Origin: Ochotona curzoniae
Lineage: Eukaryota > Chordata > Mammalia > Lagomorpha > Ochotonidae
Reading direction: 5' to 3'
Length of the DNA stretch: 64,000 nucleotides
Assembly (NCBI RefSeq): GCF_017591425.1
Contig: NW_024466307.1
Span: 1,238,001-1,302,000 of the forward strand
Shown piece by piece: positions 1-13,763 of this stretch; the stretch's first letter is position 1; the number at the start of each line of letters is the position of its first letter. A program made the position numbers and the translations under genes. Under the pieces are notes generated by a model. It was not told the origin of the DNA. It did no database searches and worked only from the letters and a program-made list of their open reading frames with translations.

Positions 1-2053
1 GCCCGACATCAGTTCTGACCCAGAAGAGACCAAACATTACACCTGGGTATGCCAGCAAGGTCCGGGAGACGCAGAGCGGAAGCCCCCTGAGCACTTGAGG
101 GACTCCTTCCTATCAGAGCAACATTTCTCCACAACCGGAGGCATCACACAGCCACAAGACAAAGGCCTTGCTCTCCTCCTGTTTTGTAACAAAGTCACTG
201 CTACTCAGGGCTGGGGCCAAGGTTTCTAAGCAGACTACAGTCAGTCTCTAAATCTCTAGCCATACTTACAGACAGTCAAAGGGACTACCTGGCCATGACA
301 GCTGGGCCTTGAGCAAGATCCACCATCAGAAACTGGTCAGACACTCTGTATTTTGACCAAAGGGTCAGGGGGAAAGAGGGCACTGCATGAACAGTGACAT
401 AAAAATCATAAAAACCTTGACTGGCAAAAAGTAGAAGTTATGCAAGCCTCTGAATTGTCAAGAAAAGTCTGAGTGTAGGGGTTATGAGTATCCATGGCGG
501 TTACTGCCTCCACCAAAACGCTTTTGGTGCTCACAAGTAAACAAGCAACAATCCGATCAGCCAGGGCTCAGGGGCAATTTCTGTTAGCAAATACTTGAAA
601 TCCATTTGATTTATTTTATCTCGAGTTTTACTATTCCCAATTTCTGTTATCCATATTCAACTGCAGTCAGAGAACATTAAAATTCCACAATGGATGTGTT
701 TTTAAAAAAAAAGAATGTGTAAGTTTTCAACTGCATGCCCTCATGTGATGAATCCTCAGGCCACTCCCCCATGGCACCCAGGCAAGAACCGTTCCACCTG
801 ACAAACCCACACTGCACACACGCCTGCTGGCCACGTGAGCGTCATCTGGTCACTGGAGGGACTACGCAAGTATCTCAAGGCCCGTGTCCGCTCTCACCGT
901 ACTTGAAACGGTCCCACGATGCAAGAGGAAAAGTGACACTGACAGCAGGATGTGTGAGACACAGGCTGTGAAGTGCTCCCTCACGGGAAGGGCAGGCCTC
1001 CACCGGGTAAGAAAGAAACGTCCATGCCGAGGATGCCAAGATCCAGACAGGCTGCTGATCTTCTCATGTGCCTAATTCATACATTCAACCTTAGCACGCG
1101 TATGAACATGTGCAGGAGACAACAGCCTGCTCGGGCCTCAGAACCAGCTGTGCTTCCTGGAATTAGGGGGTACACAACTGTGCACCGTGGGTCTGCTCGG
1201 CAGGCCAACCCCACTCTGGCATGAATGGAACAGCAATGAGGGCTTCTAGCCCTCCCAGTCAGAGAACTCTGAGGAGGAAGACCGCTAGGACCCACATGCA
1301 ACAAGACCGCTGCTGATCCCTGAAACACTGGTAAGCACCACCGTCAGCACAAAAGGCCTACTTCAATCCGTCTAATATTACGGCGGGACAGCTGTCCATA
1401 AAAGGAACCACTTGGTGCTCCAAGAGACGCGAAGACCTCATCTGCATGGTGGGGGAACAAAACAGGGGTTTTAAAAGCAAGCCTCACAAAAATGTGTCAA
1501 TAAGTAGCCAGAAATGTCTTTGAAACATAAAAATCAGAAAGTCCGAACAAAGAAAAGAAGGTTTCAATAAAAATGACAAGGAAAAAAACTGGAACAGAAA
1601 CATCACATCTAAAGAATACAAAAACTGAAATTCAAAACTTAGTGAATGGGATCAATACCAGAAGGGAAAGTGCCCTGGAACCCCGAGCAACAGAAACCAC
1701 CTCAACCGGAAAAAGGCAAGAGGAGGGACAAAAACACACAAAGAAGAACCTCAGGGACCTGCAGAATTACAGCAGGAAACACAACATTCTGTCACCTCTG
1801 CTGTGGAAGCAGAGCGCACGGAGGACGGGGCTGCAAAGGTACTCAGCTTCCTGGCAAGGGGAAAGGCGGGAAGGAGGAGAAGCTGAGCCAACACTGCGCA
1901 GGAAGTGGAGCCGTCGGGATACAAACCAGAGCACACCTGGGATGGCAACACAAGGGCAGTGGTTTGACGTTCTAAGCCACAATATCAAATCCGGAAGTTG
2001 ATATATATGGCATCTCTATCATAAAAATTGCTTAGGTTAAAAATAACTGACAG
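1..2053. other. AP3B1 intron 7 (left part), no recognised gene
   Basis: Non-coding by all signs I can see. A GC-richer patch at about 720-1350 gives short overlapping frames on both strands without family features. The A-rich stretch at about 1500-1680 faintly resembles LINE-1 ORF1 on the plus strand, but this is too weak to call. Confidence 0.5.
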
Positions 2054-2390
2054 GGCCCAGCGCTATAGCCTAGTGGCTAAAGTCCTCACCTTGAATGCGC
2101 CGGAATCGCATATGGACACTGGTTCTAATCCTGGCAGCTCCACTTCCCATCCAGCTCCCTGCTTGTGGCCTGGGAAAGCAGTCAAGAACAGCCCAAAGCC
2201 TTGGGACCCTGCACCCATGTGGGAGAGCTGAAAGGGGTTCCTGGCTCCTGGCTTCTGATCGGTGCAGCACCAGCCGTTGAGGTCACTTGGGGAGTAAATC
2301 ATCGGACGGAAGATCTTCCTCTCTGTCTCTCCTCCTCTCTATATATCTGACTTCACAATAAAAATAAATTAAATCTTAAAAAACAAAAAA
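2054..2390 (+). mobile_element. SINE (lagomorph C-type), full length
   Basis: A complete copy with a pol III A-box region, a B box (GGTTCTAATCC), the CGGACGGAAGATCTTCC word and an A-rich tail. It is flanked by the target-site duplication aactgacag (2045-2053 and 2393-2401). Confidence 0.93.
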
Positions 2391-2574
2391 GTAACTGACA
2401 GACACTTATGACTACAGAAACAAATTAAAAATCCAAGAAATAGCATAAATGCGGGTAAATACAAATGAATATAATTTTTATCATTGGATTTCCCGTTTCT
2501 AGGATGCATAAAATATAAATATGTATTACATGACTTCCAAATTAGGCAGTGTAATGTACGAGTGGGATGACAAG

Positions 2575-2876
2575 CAGGTGAGGGCTCAGGACTCTCCCTC
2601 CGAGATGCACACGTCGCCGGTGGCCGCGGCTCGCGCTTCCTAGCCAGCTTCCTGCTAGCGCTCCCAAGAAAGCCGAGGAAGATGACTCAAGTGCTTGGCC
2701 TGTGCCGACCACACGGGAGACCCAGATGAGGCTCCAAGCTCCTGGCTCGGTCCTGGCCACTGCAGCCATGGGGGGGGGGGGTGGAACCAGCGGAGGGAGG
2801 ATTTCTCTCACTCGCTCTCGTTCCTCCTCTCTCTCTCTCTAGAATTCTGCTTCTCAAAGAAAAAAAAGACATGCAC
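2575..2876 (+). mobile_element. Old, diverged C-type SINE
   Basis: The element order is recognisable (CCACACGGGAGACCCAGATG, CTCCTGGCT, GGAACCAGCGGAGGG, CT-rich stretch, CTTCTCAAAGAAA tail), but there are many substitutions and the B box is lost. A G11-like run sits inside at about 2769-2780. Confidence 0.7.
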
Positions 2877-3046
2877 CTCAAATAACTGGCAAAGATAACA
2901 CTAAGATCTATAATGAAAAAGAAAATGAAGAGATAAAACACTAAAGCATATTTTGCTTAACCCAAGATAAGAAACAAGAAGAAAGGAACAGAATAATGAA
3001 AAAACACAGCAGAGCGTAAGACTGAGACACAGCCACAGCAGTGAGC

Positions 3047-3094
3047 ACCACACACACACACACACACACGCACACATACACACACACGCACACA
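3047..3094. repeat. (CA)n microsatellite, interrupted
   Basis: About 48 bp of CA dinucleotides with CG and TA interruptions. Confidence 0.95.
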
Positions 3095-6000
3095 GGCGAC
3101 ACAGAAACAGACAGCGTCGAGAAACAGATTACAGCTCACTCAAAACTAAGACAATTCAGACAAAGGAAAGAGTGCAACAGGAAAATATTTCCTATCAGCC
3201 TTTTAGAATCATCTACACAGATGGACAAAATCAAGAATTAAATTTTACAAAGGAAATGACATGATTCTATAAATACGTATTATTAAAAAAATAAATTAAT
3301 AGTCCATGGGTAAGATAAAACACAAAATTTTGTTTCACAACCAAAAAAAAAAATCCTTGTAAAAATCCATCTGCAAAAGAAATCCTGAAGCTTCAGGAAG
3401 GCGAGAGTCAAACTCTGACCCGGGGCAGGCGTGCACGAGGCTCAGGAAAGCACGTCCCCAGGGGCCGTCAGGAACAGTGGGCATGAAGAAGAAGCTTGCT
3501 TTCTGCAGAGCTCTTATTCCCTAGCTACTTCTTTAAAAGCTGAAAACGTGCCTTAAGAACACATTAAACGACATTCTAAACTTGAAATTTTCTTAACACT
3601 GCAAGAGGTTTCATAACTTAAGTATAATTGCACTCAAACACAAAAGTTGTTCTTTCCAAACTTCAGTCATAAAAACTGCCACCAAAACTATGTATCAAGA
3701 TTCTGAAAGGTATTGGCCAACAACACTTTTAATTTCTAATTGCAAAGTAAAATATTTAGATAATTCTTACTAAGCTTTGTCATGTCCTAATAAAGTTCAA
3801 TTTTAAAGAGCTAATTTGTAATAATTAGACATTCCTTTAAAGCTTCAATGACTGTTTCATTTCAGCGAACCCCACTGGAGAGTTTTTTTCCAAGCCACTT
3901 TTAAAATTTACTTGGTGCTTTATAATACTTATTTTTAAAATTCCATTATTTCTATAAAAGCAACTTACAAATTTATATTTGTGCTTCAAGCATTCTCCTA
4001 TAATAGGCTTGAATGACAAACAAAATACATAAGTCAATTTATATCCTTGAAAATTATACAAACTTGACCTAGAATAAAAGAAACAACTCATAGGGATTGC
4101 AAAGAGTAAGGTAAATTTAAGAAAATAAAAATGCAAATATGCATTTTAGCAGTCTCTTGAATTTATTAACCTAAAAGGTTTAATTTCCATTTTCCTGCAT
4201 CAGCTTTATTTATAAAATGTCGTGCCCTATAAATATGCTGTTATTTTCTATAGTCAAGCACCCTCTTAACAAATCTTCTCATTAATATGTAAATGTGAAG
4301 TCAATGGCTCTTCTCTCTGACAGTCCCCTGAATTCCTAGTGCACTGTATAATCTATTTATCATCAAAGATGTCAGTTAGAAAAATTATGGGAAACGCACT
4401 GCAATTGATATGACTGCAATCTACTTTGTCAACACTTAATTGTTCCTCAAATCATACATTTACATATAAACAGCCTAAACACTGATCTATAATGATGCAA
4501 ATAAACTAAATTAAAAATCTCTTCAGTCCCTGAGGAAGCTTGTTTGTATTTGATGTGTTCATTTTAGAACTTACTGACAAAAACATGGACAGCTTTTCTA
4601 AAAAACTTTCTACTCATTTCAAATTCCTCAAAAACGAAATTGTTACCCTTCTAGTAAATTAACATAAACAAATGTTGTTAAAAATTCAATGAGAATCATG
4701 ATTTTGGTCTTTGAACATCAAATTTAATTAAGGTTGGTCTAACTGAAAACTAAGCTTGGTGGCTCTGAAGTTAGTTTTTTTTCTTTAACAATTAATAGGC
4801 TAGCACCTTACGAAAGTAAGCAAAAATGTTAGTTTCAAAGTCCTAAGATAATGGCACAGAGGGAAGGACGCTGGCAGTGTGAGCAAGTGCACCTGCTGTC
4901 GGCAGTTCCAGGTATGCTGTCAAAAGTCTGTGTCTCTGTTCCTTCATCTTCAGAACGGGAGTAAGTCCAACCGCCTAACCCCAAATAGAACACTACAGAA
5001 GAACGGAAAGGAAAATAATGGGCTATCAAATATGAGCATCACTTCTCACACTTTCTTTTAGTACTTGAGGGAATAACTGATTTCCATGAATCTGATATTG
5101 CAGGTAGCTTTTTAATTTTAAATACTGTTGAACTTGATGTATTATTTTAATGACATCTGGTAAACGGTCATTAACTGATCCTTACCGGTCCTGTTAAGCA
5201 ACTTCTGACTTTCCACAAGAGGGAGTGGAGTGTTAGAATGAAGAGGCACCTGCACCATCGCACCCATGGTATATTCAGCTCAACTGCTGGCGGTCAAAGG
5301 CAGCAAAGGTGGTACTCACTCAACAGCGACTCTCCACCTTCCCTGCTGAGAATCACTCATGCTCTGCATGCTTTTCACAAGGTGAAGGCGGAACGCAGAG
5401 CAGATCTAAGTGTCAAGTACTTCACGGTTCCCTTCCAGCTACGGCCAAACTGCTTTGTGATTGTTCTGCCCATCTTTACAACTGAAAGTACCATTTGTAG
5501 TCCTAAAAAGCAGGAGGCCTTACAAACAATCAGTGAGAAAGCCTGCGCGTCTCCAAGCGCCTGGACTCTGCACGCCAAAGGATGCGAGGCTCGTGCCTGG
5601 TCCAAAGGCCGCCATCACCAGCCAAGGCTCTCACGCCTGCAGTGTCCGATTCTGCCACACAGTAAGACCTGGCCTATCCAGCCCCTTTACACTGGTTATG
5701 AACAGACCCCGTAGGCACACACAGACATAAGCCATTATGACAAACTAGTCTCAAACAGAACTTAAATAATCAAAAAATAAGCCTTCCAGAGATCAAGGTC
5801 AGCTGACACCATCTTAAATTAATCAATATGGTGGAAATATTTTATCAAAAGTAAACCTTCTAACCACTAGGATAACTGAAATCAAACAGATGCCAGTAAT
5901 CGCCTCTAAGGGGTCAACAAACAGGTTTTAAAAAGGAAATTATTTTTACTTATGTGCTTCAACTATTTCTACAATTTAAAAATCTGTATAACAGCTAAAC

Positions 6001-7860
6001 ACAAATCATTAAGTCTGATTTTTTTCTTTGCCCCCTTCTACCTCCCACCCCAAGGAGTCCTGTCAAAGTTGAGGGGAATGGCAGGCCGGGAAAGGCTGCT
6101 CTGTTGGCAGGCGTGGCAGACGCCCAGAGAGCACCAGCGCGCCCTGGCTGTCCCCGGGGGTGATGCCTCGGCCTGGGCACCGAGCAATGCCTGGGCACCG
6201 AGCAATGCCACACCAGACTGCAAACAAGGGGGGGACAGGCACTCTATGCACAGAGTCCAGACTCCCTCTTACACAAGTGCAGTGACTGCTGTTCAAGGAC
6301 TTAAAGGAACACACGAAGAAAGAATACTGCCTCATTTCACACACCTTTCAATGTGAGCTTCATCTAAAGCAGGATGGAATAAACACCAAGGAACAGAAAA
6401 ATGGAGATTTTTAATATTCATGACACATTTCCGAAGACATGGCAAATAAAGAATATACATTAAGCCCTATTTCTATATCAAAATGATGAATGAGAATGTC
6501 AGAAACATTCTAACGAGGTGACGAGGCACACACAGGCCCTTCCTCAGCTGGGGAAAAGGAACGGGCGAGCAGGAGCTGGGTGGCAGCGCCCGTCCCATCC
6601 GGCTACCAACCACGCCAGGGTCAGCACATGTCCAACAAGGACACGGCCGTCCAAGCTGTCCTTGCTCGGCAAGTAAAATCATCTCATGGAATAGAGAGAC
6701 AAAAGGAAAGGAAACACTAACATGAGCATTCTGTTATCACTTTCTCATATGGCATAAGTCAAAATATACTTCTTCAATTGTCAAGTAGAATAATTACTTT
6801 GATAATACAAATTTTCAAGTGGAGTTAGTTTTACAGGATTTTGCATAGATAGATTTTTACATGCTTAAGTAGCTCTTAATCCTAAAAGTGGGCCAATGTA
6901 GAAAAAATAAACATTGTATAATCCTTCACAGGAGCGGTGTGTCATCTAAAACAAACACATGTCCAGTGCGGCTACATTCCCCTCTGACTTCAGCATGATT
7001 TGTAACCAACATGAGCAGGATGTACTGAGCACTTGAGGCCCAATCATGAATTAGTACACAAGCTACCGTGCTATATTTTAAACTATCTTGTTTTTTTACA
7101 AAAATAATTTTTTAATATCTATAATACTGTAATTTTAATAAAAACAACACTAATAATATGCAAATATTTAAGTATTTTCTAATTATATCTATTACATATA
7201 CATTATTATGATCTTTAACGATATTTAACATGTATCACATTATAACATTCAATATGTAACAGACTGATACATATAACTGATTTCATCAAGAACTATAACA
7301 TTTTTAATTTTTAAAATAAGAATAAGAAGTATCAAGTGCCAATTTGCACAACGAAGTAACTTCACATTAACGTGTGTCATTAATTTTACAAAAACGGTAT
7401 CAATTTAAATGAAGAAAAGGAAAATGAACATATTTTAGAAATGAAATTAGGAAAAAAAAGTTCAACAATATTTATCTGTAACAGCAACTTAACTACCTCA
7501 AGCATAAATTCATATGCAACAGAATCGCATCGCCTATTTATAAAAGCAAGAACCTGGAAAAGCCAGGGATCAGAGGCGTGCAAACAATAAGCCCCAGAGA
7601 GCCCCGGGCTGACAACATTCCTGTAAGCCAGGCAGCCTGTGCCAGGCAGGCCTGTGCCAGTGTGCCAGCCTGTGGCACACTCCATGTGCCGTCACAGGTA
7701 CCAGTCAGCATGTACAATCCCAGTTTTTCAAAAATAACATGAGAAAAATTAGTCCTACTGAAACAGGTTTGTAACTTTCTCTACTTGAGTTTTCTGTGCA
7801 CATTTCCAATAGTTCATCCCGTTAGTATAATTTTTCAACTAGAAGAGTGTTCAAACTCAC
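3095..7860. other. AP3B1 intron 7, AT-rich, no recognised gene
   Basis: About 4.8 kb of mostly AT-rich intron. A MIR-like segment may lie at about 4860-4980 (plus strand: gagcaagtg, then cttcatcttcagaacgggag), though weakly. A direct duplication of about 18 bp (ctgggcaccgagcaatgc) is at 6172-6209, and a short purine-rich/pyrimidine block is at 7600-7685. No splice-flanked conserved exon was found. Confidence 0.5.
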
Positions 7861-8043
7861 CTCTTTCCAAGGACTGACAAACTGTGTCCGGGCGTATCGC
7901 GTCAGCATGTGGATGATTACGACCTGCCCCCACTCTTCCACATCCACCAGTAAATTGCAGAGCTTGCGGTAATTCTTGTGGATCAGATCTATTCTTTCTG
8001 GGCATACTTCTTCAAATGCCATCACCACGCTGCCGGCCACCAG
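7861..8043 (-). CDS. AP3B1: AP3B1 coding exon 7 (residues 202-262)
   Basis: The exon has sixty-one codons beginning [20 protein letters not shown], continuing through [20 protein letters not shown], and ending [14 protein letters not shown]. The [11 protein letters not shown] and HMLTRYAR words are diagnostic for beta-3 adaptins. The acceptor AG is at 8045-8044 and the donor GTGAGT at 7860-7855. In known beta-3 chains the next residues are an acidic, phosphorylatable insert encoded by the following exon; I do not find that exon between 1 and 7860, so it should lie left of the window. PERIDL is PDRIDL in human, from memory. Confidence 0.97.
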
Positions 8044-9840
8044 CTAGAAAAGAAAGAAATAGCAACTCATTAAAAAAGTTCTCTGCCCTTCCAAGGTCCT
8101 ACTCAGGAACTCAGCTCCCTAACCACCGTTACAACACCCCGGCCTAAAGGACTCAGTCTTCCAGGGACGCTGAGTGCCCACATCTGGAGGACACATTTCT
8201 AGTGCCGATCACTCAAAGAATAATTTTAATGACTTGATCTCTGAAGAGAGATCATTACTGATACTTTTCTATTTTCAATATGCTGTTGATATAAAAATTA
8301 AACACTGACATGTACCTTTTCCATTTTAAAGCTAACTAAATTTTAACCTCAAGATTCCTAACAGTGGGCAGAGAAAAAAACATTAACAAGGATCACACTG
8401 TGTCAGAATGAGAATGTCAACAATTCCATCACGGACATATGCTGACAAGTGTATCAGGAAAGCATAGGTGTTTTTAGTGCAAAAACATGTGGAAATCCTA
8501 CTCATCTTAATCCACCTGATTTTAACAAAATAAAGTTATTTACCAAAAAAAAATTCCCTGTTTACATGTTAACACATCATAATCTCATGTACCAATGCAT
8601 ATTAATACATAATCAACAAAACGCAGCCTTCTCCAGGACCAATTAACAAAATAAACGGAGGTTTCTGAATTGTGACCTTTTCACAAAGCAGTGAGAGTAA
8701 GATTCCTTTATTGTAAGGACACAAGAGCAACAAATATATAATAAACAAATATTGCCTCTGTATGTGTCACTGATATATCTGTAGTTGGCCAACAACACAA
8801 TTTCAGGGAAAAAAAATAATCTCATATTCTCTCTGAACACTAGGGATCTTCATTTTAGTGTCTAAAAATTCCCCAATGAGAAAATAAGCAATTAAATAGC
8901 AATATAACTTACTGAAATTATACATTTTGAAAAATATTAGATACAATGATATTTGTATTTTGAGTGTTTGTACCTCTACTTGGCTGACGCTCAGTTTATT
9001 AATATGCAACCAACAATACAACTGAAAGAAAACAGCTCAGAATATAGACTTGCTATTATGCTAAACAAGTCCCAAGTCCTGTGGGGACTTTATGAATTAC
9101 CAATCAGTATAGACGTGAAGCTGCATTTATTGAAGCTAGCCCAGCCCATGGACTGGTGCCTGCTGGTCCCAGCATGCATGCACCTCAATCGAAAAAGCAA
9201 AGAATTGATTATTTGTGTGAACTAAATAAAAATGTATTATACATATAATTTCCCATTTGCCACTGATATAGAAAAGAAGTTTTGTGCTTCAACTCCACAT
9301 TTTGATGTTTTCTGCATAAATAAATTTCTCCAGGAATTTCAGAAGTTACATTCTGTGGCAATCACATTTCTGTTAAGGTTAAAATTTATATCTTTAAAAT
9401 GTCTTAAGCACATTTTTTGACATCAAACTACGACATCACTATTTCTGAAAAATAAGCATCTGTATATTTACATATATGTAAGATCTTAAAATATTTATAA
9501 ACTGCTAAAGGATACTGAAGTAGAAAGATAAGGATATCACCTAAACTGCAATAATTAAAACACTACAATACAATAACTCAATAGCTGTAAGTTTTAAAAA
9601 TATATCATTTAAGATTAAAGATTATAGAAATTCTTTCCAAATTAAATGAGAACTCAGTTGTCACATTATACTAAACTTCTTAAACTAAGTACGTAACAAT
9701 TCTAAAGCACTAACAGCCTCCAAGGTTCTGGAGAGACCATGAACAGAAAAAGGGCGAACACCTAGAAATCAAGCCTAAGGGAGCTGCAACAACAAACCGC
9801 AACGAAGAACTGACTTGGCATAGCTTCAACCTGAGAAGAG
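8044..9840. other. AP3B1 intron 6, unique AT-rich part
   Basis: AT-rich sequence. I recognise no SINE, exon or RNA gene. Open frames are short and lack any conserved pattern. Confidence 0.5.
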
Positions 9841-10183
9841 CACCTACACAGGACTGACCACCTGTACCGTCTGAGCAGGCCCCGGACTGCACCTACACAG
9901 GACTGACCAGCTGTACAGTCTGAGCAGGCCCCGGACTGCACCTACACAGGACTGACCACCTGTACCGTCTGAGCAGGCCCCGGACTGCACCTACACAGGA
10001 CTGACCACCTGTACCGTCTGAGCAGGCCCCGGACTGCACCTACACAGGACTGACCACCTGTACCGTCTGAGCAGGCCCCGGACTGCACCTACACAGGACT
10101 GACCACCTGTACCGTCTGAGCAGGCCCCGGACTGCACCTACACAGGACTGACCACCTGTATCGTCTGAGCAGGCCCCGGACTG
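9841..10183. repeat. 49-bp minisatellite, seven copies
   Basis: Seven head-to-tail 49-bp units start at 9841, 9890, 9939, 9988, 10037, 10086 and 10135. Each reads cacctacacaggactgacca, then cctgtaccgtctgagcaggc, then cccggactg. Copies differ by only one or two bases (for example cagctgtacagtc in copy 2 and tatcgtc in copy 7), pointing to recent expansion. It lies in AP3B1 intron 6. Confidence 0.98.
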
Positions 10184-12506
10184 AGCACTAGCAGAAGTCT
10201 TCAAAATTTTGTTCTACTGAATATCCAGTATTATATAAAACATTCAGAATTAAAGTAAAATGATTTACTCAGATTTTAAAACCAAAAAAAAAAAATATTG
10301 ATTTCCAAAAAACAGGCAGTTAATTTCCATCTCACTGTGTCAACAGTAGCTTTTCATATACAGGGATAAATAAATCACTCCAACGAAACCAGCAATGAGC
10401 TCATCAAATTCAAATGCAGTTTTCCATTTATGTATTTTTTATATTAAAGCAATAAACATGGTTCATTTATCTTCTCTTGGTTGCCACGCTGTTCTGTGCT
10501 GTTGCTATGAACTTCAGCCATTAGCTGTGCTCCAAGGTAAACTACATGAACCATCAACAAAAGTGACACCCCATCTATGGAGTTCATATTTTCTCCAGAT
10601 TATCTATGCTAGTTGACAAGCTGGTAATGAAAAAAATCACACTAAGCAAATGGTTCTTCTAATAACAATAAATTTTCTATAAAATTATGAAGGGTACAAA
10701 ACGTTTCCTTGCATCTATTTTGTCATGAATTCTAATTAACGTTGCAAAAACCTGAGAGTGCTGGGTCATCACGAGAAGCGCATCAGACTTGATTGATAAC
10801 ACGGTCTAAGTCAGCCCACGCTGCCGAGATTTCCTTCCCTAAATTAATGGCCATCCAACCTGCCCTAATCATACAGCCCAAATGATATTCCCCTTCTTAT
10901 TTCAATTTTCTTGAGGCATGGAAAATGGGAAAGATGAGTCATTTATCTTCTAATAGCTGGATAATAGATCTATCACAATAAAACATCTGCACAAACTCAG
11001 AGTATGGGTTTTTTTCTGCCCGTAACAGTCAGGCTTTTTACCAACATTAAACCAATAACTTACAAAATGGTATCTTATCTTACAGTTTAGCTATAAACTG
11101 TCAGTCTGTTCATTAAATGTAATGTTATGTCTAAAATTGAGAGGAAACTTTACGTCATCAAAAATATAAACAAACAACTCAGCTTTTTAGAAGATGGTGA
11201 TCATTTGTTTTCCCAAGAAGCTGATTAACATTAGATAACTAAATGCTACTGAAAAGTCTTCCTTAAAATTTTGCCAAAAAGGAAAAAGGTAAAGGAAAGG
11301 AAGCATCCTGTTTTTGAGGCATTTTAAACAAAAGAATGCTCACTTTTATACCTTAGTCGCTTAACAAAGAAAGATGTCCATGTTTTAAAGACAAACAGGA
11401 TTATGTATTATAAATTTTATAAGCAAATTAATAAGTGAATATTAGGAAAGTCAGGCATTACAGCACAAAGTGTTTAGATTAAATAATGAAGGCAGACGAA
11501 CATTTCATAAAAGTTTCGAAGTATGCATTAAAATTTATATAGTAATATAGTTGGCTAGGATTTACAGAATCCAGACAAAATGTCACCCCTTTAATTTCAT
11601 TAGGTTTCTTTAGTATCTTCAAAAACACACAGGTATATTTGGACAACAGCTACTCAAACAACACTAAGCTGTTATAACTATATTCTGAAACCCAGCGATG
11701 ACGCAGTTTGGAGAGACAGTCCTGTCATGTGACAAATGGAAATTTTTCTCCAGCTAAAGAGAAACTGCTGTATCGTATTTTCGTATGATTACAATAATTT
11801 CACATTTACTTGAAAATTATTGTACTAATTTACTTTTGAGCTTCCAACTAAAAGAAAATCTTCTCTTTGTCTTAATATCAACATAAGTTTAAGGAGGGAT
11901 TTACATAGGTTATGTATCAGAAGCATGTTATCAACTTGACACTGATCCCAAGAGTATACAGCTGACAGCAAATAAATTCCACTTCAAAATGTGAAAATAA
12001 ATGAAATAAGTGACATAAAAATTTTAAGAAGGAAAATGTCAAATTATTTGATCCTTTATTGATTGTAAATGTCAATATTAACATTTTTAATTTGGTAGGG
12101 GGAAAGATGTTCCTGTATGCCTCTAATAAAGTTAACACAGGTGACCAAAGGTGGGGAAAAATTAAGTAATGACTTATTAAACACTGTCCGCAAAATCTGA
12201 GGGAGTCTTCCAGAAGTTCCTGAAAACACATACTACGAAAAAACTAAAAACGGATTTAAAACTGTTTGGCACAAATAAATTTCTAGTTCTATTTTCCATA
12301 AACTTTTTGAGCAGCATCATAATCTTGCAGAGAAAAATCTAATGGAAAAAACTTTGAAAATGTATTCAAACAATCATTCCAAATAAATCCAAATCTACCC
12401 AAACCGTCTCCCCACCACCAAAAAAAAAAATCTATGACCAAAGCAAAAATAAAAACTAGAGGTTTAAAATTTTAAATTACACTTAAGTACAAAAACAAAG
12501 CCTAAG
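10184..12506. other. AP3B1 intron 6, unique AT-rich part
   Basis: No recognisable element. AT-rich with short chance frames. Confidence 0.5.
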
Positions 12507-12539
12507 TTGCCAATTATTTTCCTACTTCTATCACAGCAA

Positions 12540-13060
12540 ACACTGGGCAATGTCACAGCACCACAAATATCACAACACCACAGACACCTGGACAATGTCA
12601 CCACACCACAGACACCTGGACAATGTCACCACATGACAAACCTGGACAATGTCACCACACCACAGACACCTGCACAATGTCACCACAGACACCTGGATGT
12701 CACCACACCACAGACACCTGCACAATGTCACCACACCACAGACACTTGAACAATGTCACCACATGACAAACCTTGACAATGTCACCACACCACAAACACC
12801 TGGACAATGTCACCACATGACAAACCTGGACAATGTCACTGCAAACACCTGGACAATGTCACCACAAACAGCTGGACAATGTCACAGCACCGCAAACACC
12901 TGGATGTCACCACACTACAAACATCTGGACAATGTCACCACATCACAAACCTGGACAATGTCACTGCAAACACCTGGACAATGTCACACACCACAAACCC
13001 CTAGACAATGTCACCGCAAACACCTGGATGTCACCGCACCATAAACACCTGGGCAGTGGG
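12540..13060. repeat. Degenerate minisatellite with CACCTGGACAATGTCAC core
   Basis: About 20 copies of a 24-28-bp unit built from acacctggacaatgtcac and variable spacers (cacaccacag, cacatgacaa, tgcaa, cgcaa). Unit length varies, so the array reads as an interleaving of several unit types. It produces spurious overlapping frames rich in His/Thr/Cys on the plus strand. Located in AP3B1 intron 6. Confidence 0.95.
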
Positions 13061-13328
13061 GTGTGTGGTGTGTGTGCCAGGGAGGGCAAGAGGGAGGAGG
13101 GCACAGTGAGCAGCACAGAGAGGCAGGAATCAGAGGAGGGCCTGCGGGTGAAGCACCTTCCGCAGCAGCAAGGGAAACTGTCATCTGAGGATGAAAACAC
13201 ACTTCCTCACAGACTACATGCAAGACAGAAGACTTGATGATGCCGTTCAGAAAGGGAAAGTTTCAAGGAAAAATGGGATCCAAAAAAGACTGGGGAGAGA
13301 GACCCTTCGGAAATTGAGAGGTAGAGTC

Positions 13329-13645
13329 CAGTGTTGTGGGACAAAGTGTTAAGCCTCACCCATGCGCCATCCAAGATCCCACATGAGCGTTAGTTCAAGT
13401 CCTGGCTTCCCACTTCCGATTCCTCTCTCTGCTATCGAGCAAGCAAAGCAGCACAGCATGCTGCTCAGCTCCATCCATGTGCCGGCCTGTGCTCACCCCT
13501 GCTCTCACCCCAGCCCTGTGAGGGCCTGCACCCACCCCTGCTCTCAGCTCCAGCCCTGAGCGCTGCAGGATTTTGGGGAGTGATTCAGCTGGTGGCCACT
13601 TTGTTTTTTCTCTCCCAAACATTCTTTTTACCTTTCACATGGTGA
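13329..13645 (+). mobile_element. Old C-type SINE with internal duplication
   Basis: The head (tgttgtgggacaaagtgttaag), the gatcccacatgagcgttag block and a late gagtgattcagctggtggcc block are in SINE order. The middle is expanded by a roughly 35-bp imperfect duplication of a segment with ctgctctca and ccagccctg. Confidence 0.6.

Positions 13646-13681
<36 letters not shown>
13646..13681. repeat. (CA)n microsatellite
   Basis: About 17 uninterrupted CA units directly after an old SINE and about 80 bp upstream (plus-strand sense) of AP3B1 exon 6. Confidence 0.97.
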
Positions 13682-13682
<1 letters not shown>

Positions 13683-13763
13683 GTCTTGAACCAAAGATAA
13701 TTATGGCAAATGATACTATGTAAACAAAAGCAATTTATTTTAATGACATAAAAGATTACTTAC

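Noticed and set aside
1500..1680. Possible LINE-1 ORF1 fragment
   Set aside because: Only a loose A-rich resemblance; no run of diagnostic words long enough to call.
5238..5714. 158-codon plus-strand frame
   Set aside because: No domain, no conserved pattern, no splice sites in phase with AP3B1, wrong strand for the host gene.
9841..13060. CRISPR-like appearance of regular repeats
   Set aside because: Units are contiguous without unique spacers, in a vertebrate intron. These are minisatellites.
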